From Gracilaria vermiculophylla (lineage: Eukaryota; Rhodophyta; Florideophyceae; Gracilariales; Gracilariaceae): DNA of 57,712 bases. The notes beneath the pieces are model-generated. The model was given only the letters and a program-made list of their open reading frames with translations, was not told the origin of the DNA and did not search any database. Shown here in pieces: positions 33,218 to 42,005 of this stretch. The position numbers were made by a program, and so were the translations under genes. The DNA lies in assembly GCA_019155205.2 (NCBI GenBank), contig JAHNZQ020000004.1:423156-480867 (forward strand), read 5' to 3'. Each line of letters opens with the position of its first letter. Positions within the stretch are counted from its first letter, which is position 1.

Positions 33218-34200
33218 CACCAAGACCTGGATGGACTCTTGTGCATCTCATGTCTTTGTTAGAGACGAACGATTCTTCACGGATAACCGATCCCTCGCAA
33301 GTCAAACTGTTCGAACTTGTGGCCAGATGTCAGAAATCTTCGGAGGAGGCACAATGGAACTGCCATTTGGAAATGAAATAGTACTTCCGGCCAAGCACAC
33401 ACCCTCCTTTGACTCAAATATAATATCCTCATCAGTGCTAACGAAACACACACAAGTGGAATTCTCAAACAACTCGGATGGCCCAGGGTTTGTAATAAAG
33501 GCCCGACTAACGGCCGAAAGCTTTACCGATCTACACCAAGTGATGGACTCTATCCAATGCCAAACACTATACTGCCCCCTATGGCCAATGCACTCTCGCA
33601 CTTACCAGGCAATACTGCACTAGATTGGCATGTGAAACTAGGACTTGCAGGCAAACAGAGACTCTTTTCCTGTATCGGCCAATGCCAAGGTGTACCTAAA
33701 CTATCCCCACCGGAAGCGGAAAATATCTATCGCGCGCTCTGCATCAACGCAGGAACAAAGCACGCACCTCTGACGAAGTCCACCTCAGTTGCATCAAGGC
33801 CATTGGAACTCACCCACATGGATCTCGCAGGACCCGTCACTTCTCCATCGTTGCGAGGCTCGAGGCACATCCAATTCCTCCTTGATAATAACACAAGAGC
33901 CTCCTCGATATAATTTCTCGACGCACAGCCTCAATTCTTTCATACAATAATATGGTACATGGCTCGCGCAGAAAATGAGGTCTTAGCCAATCGCACATAC
34001 CGCGTTCGACTTGACGGGGCGGGTGAGGAAAGATCCAAAGGATTAGTCACCTGGGCGTTGGAGAATGGTATCATGTTGGAAAATACACTTCTTTACGAAC
34101 ATTAACTGAACGGTGCATCGGAGAAGATCATACAAGACTTGTGGAAAACGACAAGAACTCGCAATGAGCTTATGGACTTCTCCTACTTCGGAAGAAGCGA
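33218..34200 (+). pseudogene. Protease, GAG-pre-integrase and integrase remnant of the copia element
   Basis: MDSCASHVFVRDERFFTD holds the copia protease site with Cys in place of Gly (DSCAS for DSGAS). TALDWHVKLGLAGKQRLFS is the GAG-pre-integrase motif, with His and later Cys. LELTHMDLAGPV carries the first integrase Asp; RVRLDGAGEERSKG the second; and NGASEKIIQDLW the Glu. The catalytic core is shortened between 33900 and 33990, and the C-terminal integrase tail is largely missing. Stops interrupt it at 33624, 33911 and others. Confidence 0.85.
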
Positions 34201-34257
34201 AGCCGAACACGACTGAAGGGAAGAGGGCAAAGAACATCTGGATGCATCTTTGGCACA

Positions 34258-35616
34258 CTGCCTCGCAGCGCACTCGCGCTTCCACGATCTCGAAGATACC
34301 CGAAAAGTCAACATTACCTTCGAGGAAGCTTGGGTACACCCAAAATGGGCTGAGGCAATCGATAGGGAATACAATGCTTTAGTAAAACGAGGAACTTGGA
34401 AACTCGTAGACAGGAAACCGTACATGAAACCCCTTCCATTCTTGTGAACTTTTGTTGCTAAGCACCGCAACATAACCCCCCCGAGCACGTTGGCTAAAGC
34501 TCGATGCGTATTCCGTGGCGACATGCAACGTCCATACCTGTCGAGCGAGGTTCCTTACCACCGACGAAGTCAGATACTTCGACGTTTGTCGCTGAGCGCC
34601 CGGGACGTAGTCTGCAAGGATCACAGCACGGATAGCTGGGACAGACGAATTCCGCTGTCCCGCTTCCCGGAAAACAGCACAACACTCCAGACCGACAGAC
34701 CTTTGTTTGCTATGGGTCCTAGGCCAACCCGTTGGTGGCTCGCGAAAGCTATTCACGCCGATGGCGAGGAAACTTTAGAACTCCTTCCGGACCTTCTGAT
34801 CTGCGTTGCAGGTGTAGTTGTTGATAATTAAAAATGCGTATGTGTGTGTGCCCTCTGTCAAGAGACGTCGGGCAGCTCTTTATTGACTCAGCTTGTAGCT
34901 ATAATTCATGTATAACCTCTATGAGGATTCTGACGTACAAAATTCTGATTGGCATCAGCGGAGGAGATAACGGATACATCCGATTACTGATGACGTCAGA
35001 TATAAATTCAAGTCCTCTTGAATTGAGGCCACATAATCCTCAGGCACGAAAATAGCCTGGTAAACATTTGAGAAATGTAACATCGACTTTAGTCGACTGA
35101 AAATACCTGTATTATAACCCTGATAACTTGTACGCACCCGTCGCTCGGCTTGAGACCGTCCGACTTGCTTTAGCGAAAGCTCTCGCCCAAGGACTGCTGA
35201 TGGAAACATTGGATATAAGTAACGCTTATCTCTATGGAAGTCTAGAGGAACCAGTTGTCATGGAACAACCACAGAACGCTTCCGGAACATCATATATTCC
35301 CGGAAGGATTGTCGCCTGAAGAAGTCCATCTACGGTGCAAGGCAAGCTGGACAAATTTGGGGGTTCCCTGTTACATGAAGAACTACTCCGGCACGGACTC
35401 AAGCAGTCAAGCACAGACAGCCGACTCTACTTTACAAATAGAAAAGTGGCTCGCTGACCCTGAATATGGTCGTAGACGACATACGTATGTTGTAGAATTT
35501 AGAATCTCTGCTGAACGATGTCAAACATGAGATGGAGAGAATATTTCTGGTGCAACTTCTCGGTGAAGCAAAATACTTCATTGGATTGTATATTGAGAGG
35601 AATAGAAATGGTATTA
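34258..35616 (+). pseudogene. Reverse transcriptase of the copia element (contains an insertion)
   Basis: Starts with FEEAWVHPKWAEAIDREYNA and ALVKRGTWKLVDRKP, the usual copia RT opening, then KARCVFRGDMQRPYL up to 34541, where a 561-bp sequence intervenes. It resumes with NPDNLYAPVARLETVRLALA and LDISNAYLYGSLEEPVV (first catalytic Asp). The YxDD region is degraded near 35490-35520. LLGEAKYFIGLYIERNRNG runs into the Harbinger insertion site at 35614-35616. Confidence 0.9.
34542..35102. mobile_element. 561-bp insertion of unknown class with 8-bp target duplication
   Basis: ATACCTGT occurs at 34534-34541 and 35103-35110. Deleting one copy plus the sequence between joins the copia RT frame perfectly (PYL joined to YYNPDNLYAPV). 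The insert has no clear terminal inverted repeats. It begins CGAGCGAGG and ends ACTGAAA; near its ends lie hairpins CGAAGT-CAGAT-ACTTCG and CGACT-TT-AGTCG. It has a 97-codon open stretch that I do not recognise. An 8-bp duplication would suit hAT or P-like DNA elements; a retroposon is also possible. Confidence 0.8.
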
Positions 35617-35647
35617 GAGCATCTCCACCCATATACCAAACTCCAAA
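35617..35647 (+). repeat. Left terminal inverted repeat of Harbinger
   Basis: 31 bp matching the inverse of 39405-39435 with one C/T difference. The outer GAGCATCTCC is like the ends of many plant Harbinger elements. Confidence 0.93.
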
Positions 35648-36559
35648 ATTTTGACATATTTTGGATTTTGAAGCCGAAAGATCAGTTGCCACCCGTCTTC
35701 TGATTCCAACACGTTTGAATCACAGGACTCCAATACTCAGCGAGCCAGCTCCAAAATCACGAGATTTAGAGCGCGCTCCAAACGACATCACCTCTCCCTC
35801 ACACCGATAACGAATCTCCTGGGCACGTGCCGGCAATTCCAGCGGGAACTTCCCGCCATCGACGAAACCAGAACACCTAAGGTGTGTCATGATGAGGCGC
35901 CAACTTGGCGTCAACGTAAGTCGCCTTTGCATACACGCAATGTATTTGCGCAAACACAGCCGGTTTGTCAACATGTGCAGCGTCTTTGAACATAAACAAG
36001 GGCGAGGTTTAAGGTCTTCATCTCTACAGCCCATCATTGCATTGTTTTTTGTCAAGCTGCTGCATATGCATATCCTTTACTTTTTTGTTTGCAAACAAAC
36101 CTTCCGGTGTTACTTTACGTTGTAGTTCTCACCTTCTTTGTTCACGCCTTTTACTTTGGTGTTCTATTTCGCTTGTTATAGGGATGTCAAAGAGGCTTTA
36201 TGCCTATACTCTCAAGTGCGGAAAATCGTTCTGCAGCTTTATCTAATGGCAGGCTGGGGTTCTGTGGGATCCATTAACTTTCTAGACATTTGGCATTATT
36301 AGTTTCTTGGGTTGGTTTTAGTACTAGTGTTTCCTGCGAATCTCTTTGGAAGAGGTCCGCTGTGAGTTTGTGGGCGTCATTGTTCGTCTTTTAGGTGTGA
36401 TTCTCACACTGTCTGCATTTTCATCTTGAAAAGAATTTCACTACCAGGTCAACTTCTACCGCTGAACTATTGGTAAGGACACATTCGTCTCGTATTAGGA
36501 CTCATAAACTCTGCTTCTCACCTTAACATTTGTTCATCGTATCGTGCGGCTTTTTGCTT

Positions 36560-37820
36560 ATGGCAGAAGTGCAAAGTTGTAACCGGTATTGTGATCGTTC
36601 TAACTTCACAAAGTCTACTACAGGACAGAAGTTTAAGACGAATTCAACCATGGGTACCGGAAAAGGTTGGAATGCACTGGAAACTGTTGCAGCTTGCCAT
36701 GCGTATGCTACCACATACGAGGATCGCAGAAAAGGGAATAATAGAAAGAGAGAGTTGTTCCTCGCGGACGTGTTGCAGAAATACGAGAATGAGGTTTCTT
36801 CCTTTGATGCTAAAGAACCCTTACCTAAACGTACAGGAGCCGCTGTCGCCCAACGCTATTGCAAAGCCCGGTGTGAGTTTTTGAAAATGGAGGGGGTTAT
36901 TTTACGTATCAAGAACAACAAACCTACTGGTTTGCCAAGTGATGAGGATATTGAACGAGCAGCGCTGGCTATCTCAATGGAGAAGCAAACATTTTGGATA
37001 TATATGTTCATCTCTGACAGAACTCTGTATGCTGGCCAAAGTTTTGTGTTCCGGTCTTCCTTAACTTTCCTGCGTACCACACATACGTGGAATATGGTTG
37101 TAAAACCACAGCAGATGAGCACATGTAATCTTCCAAGCAAGGCCGACGACGAAAAGAGGACTGAAAGTGATCAGTCTACTGTAGTGAGAACACAATCTCT
37201 TGACACGCACCGTAAAGGTCACCGACTTTCAAGTAACAGACTTATGGGAATAAAACGAGCTTTCAAAATCAAGGAACATGTGGAAGCGTTGAACAAAGGT
37301 GCAGAGGGTATTAAAAAGATGGCGGCGGCGTCAATGAAACGCACTAAAGTGGCTCACAAGATGTTCGAGGTCGACAAACAACGGGCCTTGATCGAACTGT
37401 TCTTTATGTCAGGCACAGATCCCCCAGCTTCGTCGACGATTCATCAAGCTAGAAAAGGAGAAGGTGGTGATGGAAGTGGAACGAGAAATGCGAGTCATCG
37501 CGCGAGCAGAAAATATTGTGGATGACATGGAAGGTCGGAACGGTACGACGTGTTGCAAGGAAGAAGAGATCGAAAGGGTGCCTGCACAAGATGTCGTGAA
37601 GGCAAAATATGTAGTCGGGGATGCAGAGGATGGGAGTCCCACGGCTAAAGGCAGCGATACGACTGCGGAAGATGCAGTCAGGTCTATCGATGCCACTTCG
37701 ATTTCTATCAGTCCAGCAAAGCAGAAATCTAGTTCTTTCTCCAATACTCTTGCTCTGCATATTGATCACAATCCGAACGATTCAACAACGCCACAAACCA
37801 TAGAAAGATTATTGAACTAG
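36560..37820 (+). pseudogene. Harbinger accessory protein, Myb/SANT-like
   Basis: The ATG at 36560 is the first in a frame that was open from 36530. Residues 30-150 include GKGWNALETVAACHAYATTY, FLADVLQKYENEV, and RTGAAVAQRYCKARCEFLKM, a trihelix/Myb-like DNA-binding domain with three spaced aromatic or Trp positions. A basic middle (FKIKEHVEALNKGAEGIKKM) follows. Near 37440 the frame changes and the last part (37464-37820) is acidic and rich in Ala/Asp/Thr. In known Harbingers this protein brings the transposase to the nucleus and to the ends; here that is by family analogy. Confidence 0.75.
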
Positions 37821-37867
37821 ATCTAGGTATCTAGAATTGAGAAGAATTGGAACTGTATCCAGAACGC

Positions 37868-39108
37868 CTACGTAGTCAACGTCTCTGCACAATGTTGCCT
37901 CCAAACGTGAGAGGTCATGGCAGAAACAAGTTTTTGGTTCAACGCTGGGATTTTAATGTAATCACTGATAAAAGGAGAGGAATGTCCTGTCAGAAGAACG
38001 TCTCCAGGAGCGCACTGTTCGAATACAATATCAGTAGTATCTTCCCGTTCATTAAATCTTTCTATGCGACCTCCAGCTCTATCACTTGAATACGAATTCC
38101 CATGACTTTCTACGATCATGTTGTGCATGCAAACTCAGGCACTCGCAAGCCATTGCATTTTTTCCACGGACCAGAACTCACTAGCAATGAACAGTAGTTT
38201 GAATTGCCGAAACAAGAAACCGACCACTCTTTCGATTCATTTTTGAAGCCCCTCTTGCCTTCGTGTGTAAAGTTTAGACTTCTTGTCTGAAACCGTATTT
38301 AAAGAATTTACGGAAACTTTCCAGTTCGGGTAAATACCATCCGTAAGATAGTAAAACCAATCGAAGACACACCCAGAGCTTGTGTAGCTTGGTGTCACTG
38401 GGGGAAGCGTCCCCAAAAATACACGAGAAAAATAATCACTAACTTCTTGTATATTGAGGTCATTCAAGGCATCAGACAAACCGAATTGGAACGACCATAT
38501 CCATAAATCTAGTGAACAAATAATCTCCATTCTTACTGAGGGTTCTCCTTCCTTACCAACCATAATTCGTTGTAAGGCCTTTGGACAATTCTTCCATTTC
38601 CACCCTGCACAATCAAGGCATCCAATGCATCCCGGGAAGCCAGCAGAAGCAAATGTATGTTCAATATTTTTGATATCGGACGCTGTCGGAGATCTTAAAT
38701 ACTGTCGAGCAAATACTTTTGTGATGGTAACACAAAACTCCTCCATATATCTCGAAGCTGTTGTTTCCGAGATATCAAAAAGATCATCAGCAAGATCAGC
38801 CAGAAGTCCGTATGCCAGCTGTCGCAATGCGGAGATCACTTTGAGAAGCGGTGAAATACAATTCCGCCCATAGCGTCTGGTCGCATACCTTGTTGCACAT
38901 ATGGGCAATGTAGTACCACTTTTGACATTAAGGTATTGAAAACATTTCTGGGCATCCTAAAGCGTCGCTCAAATGCCTTTTCAATTTGTTGTGGTCCTCT
39001 TTGCTTTGTTCCGGGTCTCATTTCGGAAGAAGACCAGAAATATTTGACCATGTAGTGAAAATGTGCTGTCGAATAGTCACGGTAGACGTTAGGGGCTTTA
39101 CCGGGCAA
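37868..39108 (-). pseudogene. Harbinger DDE transposase (HARBI1/DDE_Tnp_4-like), frameshifted
   Basis: The N-terminal piece (38836-39108) has FERRFRMPRNVFNTLMSKVV. It shifts frame near 38870 and continues with ALRQLAYGLLADLADDLFDI and SETTASRYMEEFC. The first catalytic Asp is in CIGCLDCAGWKWKNCP, the second in SDALNDLNIQEVSDYF after CSLDLWIWSFQFGL, then DGIYPNWKVSVNSL. A stop at 38237 and frame change precede the region of the third acid (QEGLQK, then IESKE). The last piece (37868-38128) begins with MHNMIVESHGNS, corresponding to the family's ILHNMIVE. About four breaks in all. Confidence 0.88.
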
Positions 39109-39404
39109 AGATTTTCCATGTGCACGTCTGTGATGAAGTAACGCAATTCATGTTATTTGAAACTAGAAACAGGCTGTAAATGCCTCGTTTTCATCTTCTT
39201 CAAAGAGCAGTGTCTTTGCTGCGTTCATTTTAAAAGATCTGGACGAATTTTGAGGTTGGTGGTGTTGGTGTCGTGGTGCTTTGCGTTGGAGTTGGAGTCC
39301 GGGACTCACCGGTGGGAAAACTGCGCGCTGCAAACGACTGAGGCCTTTGGATTTTTTTTGGTTTGAAGCCCGCCAATTATGACTTGACTTGTGTCATTGC
39401 TCGA

Positions 39405-39435
39405 TTTGGAATTTGGTATATGGGTGGAGATGCTC
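39405..39435 (-). repeat. Right terminal inverted repeat of Harbinger
   Basis: Reverse complement starts GAGCATCTCCACCC and pairs with 35617-35647. Followed by TTA (39436-39438). Confidence 0.93.
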
Positions 39436-39438
39436 TTA

Positions 39439-40263
39439 AGGTTCAGCAAGGAAGATATGTGGAAAAGATCTTAAGAAAGTATGGACTTGTGAACTTCAAA
39501 CGTGCGTGAACACCCTTGCCATCTGACTGAGACTTGAGTAGTTGATGCGAAGATGCAAGTCGTCTGACGCCAGCGCTTCACAGTCGCTACCGAACGATGA
39601 AAGAATATTTGATGTACTTAGCCGTATCATCCAGGCCAGACATCATGTTTGCAGCTTCAATGCTAGCAAGGCAGGTTCACGATCCTTTTGCGAGGCACAT
39701 GGGACCAGCGAAGAGAGTGTTTAGGTATCTAAAGGGTACAAAGGGTCTTTACTGGTTCTTTCCCCCTCACACTACGGCGCCATTGGAAGCATACTGTGAT
39801 GCAGACTGGGCCGATTGTCGCGAAACAAGGAATTCTACGATCGGAGTATTGATTAAGGTTAATGAAGCACCAATCATTTGGACGACCAACAAGCAGACGC
39901 TGATAGCGTTATCGTCCGGAGAAGCAGAATATATCGCTCTCTCATTCTACGGAGAAATAATCACGTGGTTACTTAGACTGTTCTGGGAAATGCTCAGTAA
40001 TGAAGTCTTGAAAGACGGTGAACCTGAAGTATATCCGATCCCATTAAACTGCGACTGCACAACGGATTTGTCGATTGCTGAGAACCCCAAGACGTCAGAA
40101 AAGAACAAGCATATTGATCTTAAGTTTCACCGTGTGAAAGAGCTGTTGAGATCTGGGGTTGTATATGTGAAGAAAATAAGTACTGACGTGCAGCCAGCAG
40201 ATGTGCTGACAAAGTCTTTGACCAGCGATCGATTTGAAGAGGTGCGTCTACTTTGCGCATTAC
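39439..40263 (+). pseudogene. RNase H end of the copia pol
   Basis: Just after the Harbinger it goes on with VQQGRYVEKILRKYGLVNFK. From 39597 the frame is open to beyond 40263: YLMYLAVSSRPDIMFAASML, AKRVFRYLKGTKGLYW, LEAYCDADWADCRETRNSTI (first Asp), ALSSGEAEYIALS (Glu) and KHIDLKFHRVKELL with VQPADVLTKSL. All expected acids of copia RNase H are present. A stop and a shift separate 39439-39590 from the rest. The ORF's tail to 40367 has no match. Confidence 0.9.
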
Positions 40264-40521
40264 CCATCTCCCTGACCAATGTGTATTGTTTTTCTTATTG
40301 TTTGTGTTTTGTTTTGATGTACAGTTGTTTTCGTTTACAATGTCGCAAGATGCTTCTGGATACATAGAAGAAAGAGTGCTACACCTTTTCTTGTTGTTGT
40401 TAGTTTTCCCATTTGGTTTAATTTAAGTAGAGGTTTTTAACGGTAGACACTACGCTTAGTTATGTTTATGTTTATCTTTGATGCGCAACATTTGTTTAGT
40501 TATCATGTTTGCGAGGGACGG

Positions 40522-40655
40522 CTAATGACCGAATTCTGGCCGCTCACTGGAACGGGCAACAATGTCCATACGTTCCACCAGACAGTGCCAAATAAAAAAA
40601 CGGCCGGCGGTTCCGTCCCGCACGACTCTCCGGAGTCAAGCCTACTATCCTTTCA
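40522..40655 (+). repeat. 3' LTR of the copia element (134 bp)
   Basis: Aligns base for base in length with 31806-31939. Its first two bases are CT rather than TG, a mutation. Ends TCCTTTCA and is followed by the target duplication TTTAC. Confidence 0.93.
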
Positions 40656-40660
40656 TTTAC

Positions 40661-40851
40661 AATACAAACCGTAAAATCTAAATAATTCTAAATACAAAAG
40701 TCAATAGATACTAAACAATCTCAAAATTAATCTGCATATTCGTCACACGTCTACGATCTCCTCGCTCTTTATATTTTTTATTTAAAAGGGTGTATTCACC
40801 TATAAATTGGCATGGCTTGTACATCGCAAGCTCATACTCAGCCTTCATAAC
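40661..40851. other. AT-rich spacer between copia and gypsy elements
   Basis: 191 bp with no coding signal; TATAATTTTTT-like AT runs near 40770. It separates two adjacent insertions. Confidence 0.5.
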
Positions 40852-41336
40852 TGTTGCACGCTAGCACATTGCTACGGTAGCACAACGGCCGAATAAGGAG
40901 GATCCATATTACTCCTTATTCTTATTTCATTCCCTTACAATTAATTCCACCAATTATCGTGCGCCATAATGGACCCTCCATTGTGGCATTTTATTTCGAT
41001 CGTAAGTAGCATTATAAAAGCGGCAATGCCACTCCGGCATTGCCAGACCATCTCTCACCGGGACGGAGTCTCCGCGTCCCATCAAGGTAGTGCTTCTACC
41101 TCCGGTGTGAACAAGACGTTCCACACCAACACCTCTACTGTTCCACCAGCATCGTCTGGTGTTCCACACTTCCAGTCCCACCACCATCTGGTGGTGTTCC
41201 GAATCAATCCCTGATCTACCAGGTTATCTCTCAAAGCAATCCCAGTCACTGCTGGTTATTTACTACCGTTCCACTCGATTCCATTATCGTTCCACACTAC
41301 GTGGTTTGTCCCTGCTGTCACCCGTTGCGTACCACA
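40852..41336 (+). repeat. 5' LTR of family B copy 2 (485 bp)
   Basis: TGTTGCACGC to GCGTACCACA. Several perfect inverted repeats lie in it: AATAAGGAG/CTCCTTATT (40892-40920), GGCAATGCC/GGCATTGCC (41022-41044), CACCAG/CTGGTG (41144-41161), CACCACC/GGTGGTG (41179-41196). The motif GTTCCA recurs many times. This LTR has no sequence likeness to the 205-bp LTR of copy 1, although the proteins are related. Confidence 0.93.
41013..41020 (+). promoter_or_regulatory. TATA box in 5' LTR of family B copy 2
   Basis: TATAAAAG, two bases before a perfect 9-bp stem-loop (41022-41044). By the usual spacing transcription would start near 41040-41050, that is in or right after the hairpin. The same arrangement is in the 3' LTR near 46266-46297. 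Confidence 0.65.
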
Positions 41337-41360
41337 GATATTTCTTATTTCATTCCGCGG

Positions 41361-42005
41361 ATGAAAACTCGCTCAACGTCTGATAACGCGGACTCACCGC
41401 TGCATTCTCCTCTGAAGACCCCGAAACGTCGTCAAGGTTCCTTCGCTATGACCGACAACCATGACACCGATGCATCTGCTGGTGCAAGCGGTTCCACACC
41501 TGTTTTCACACCTATCTCAGCTCCTATTCTTCGGTCTATTGACCCATTCAAACTCGCACGCTTTCTGAAAGAGCGTGAGCGCTACGAGTTGGAAATATCA
41601 GCCAAGCAGGCTGAAGTTCCGTCTTTGCAGACACTGCCATACTCGGCAAGCATTGACCGAACTTTGGTCAAGTCTCTGTTTTGTATGGGCAAGTTCGACT
41701 CGATCGCACCTGCTGCTGGCACAGCAAAAAATCTTACAGACGTGAACATCAAAACCTACATTCAATCTTTGGTTTCGCGTTCAGACTCTGCTTTCTTCGA
41801 TCCAACTGTCATCGAGTCTGCTCTTGTTGGCTTTTCTATGCCGACCAAGATATTCGATGCTGAAGCTCGAGTCACCACTTCTTGCGCCGATTTCTTCGAA
41901 CGCCTTGAAGCAGTTGGCTGTGGTGACTTCCCGGAAGAAAACCCGAAGAAGACGGTGAGGCTTTTTGTTTACGTCTCCATCCTGAGGCTCTCAAGAAAGA
42001 GATGA
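41361..42005 (+). pseudogene. Gag N-terminal part, family B copy 2
   Basis: The ATG at 41361 is 24 bases after the LTR. The protein is Ser/Thr/Ala-rich at first (NADSPLHSPLKTPKRRQG), then FKLARFLKERERYELEISAK and a folded helical region (SLVSRSDSAFFDPTVIESAL) as in capsid domains. From about 41950 the true continuation is one frame away: RLHPEALKKEMRKRVDYDES in the pol frame. The stop at 42003-42005 therefore is not the natural end. This may be a mutation or, less likely, programmed frameshifting, because gag sequence continues well into the next frame. Confidence 0.8.

Larger units (their letters stand above)
35617..39435 (-). mobile_element. PIF/Harbinger DNA transposon nested in the copia RT
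   Basis: Terminal inverted repeats of 31 bp with one mismatch (35617-35647, 39405-39435) start GAGCATCTCCACCC and are bounded by the 3-bp target duplication TTA (35614-35616, 39436-39438), the hallmark of this superfamily. Removal of one TTA and the element restores the copia frame exactly. It carries the two genes usual for Harbinger: a Myb/SANT-like protein (plus strand) and a DDE transposase (minus strand), transcribed toward each other. Length 3.8 kb. Confidence 0.96.
31806..40655 (+). mobile_element. Ty1/copia element with 134-bp LTRs, split by two later insertions
   Basis: Direct repeats 31806-31939 and 40522-40655, equal in length, are flanked by a perfect 5-bp duplication TTTAC (31801-31805, 40656-40660). 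Inside, the order gag, protease, integrase, RT, RNase H is that of Ty1/copia (Pseudoviridae). A TGGTAGCATCGCTACC sequence at 31939-31954 abuts the 5' LTR as a likely tRNA primer site, and GCGAGGGACGG precedes the 3' LTR. Removing the insertions at 34542-35102 and 35617-39435 makes the RT frame continuous across both joints, proving that they came later. Confidence 0.95.

Noticed and set aside
34541..35100. The 561-bp insertion as a Helitron (TC start, hairpin then CTGA end)
   Set aside because: The ends do resemble TC...CTRR, but the 8-bp duplication at both sides is not made by Helitrons and would have to be coincidence.
41950..42005. Programmed frameshift between gag and pol
   Set aside because: The shift falls inside gag, well before the Cys/His motif, and no slippery heptamer with following structure was recognised; a mutation is more likely.
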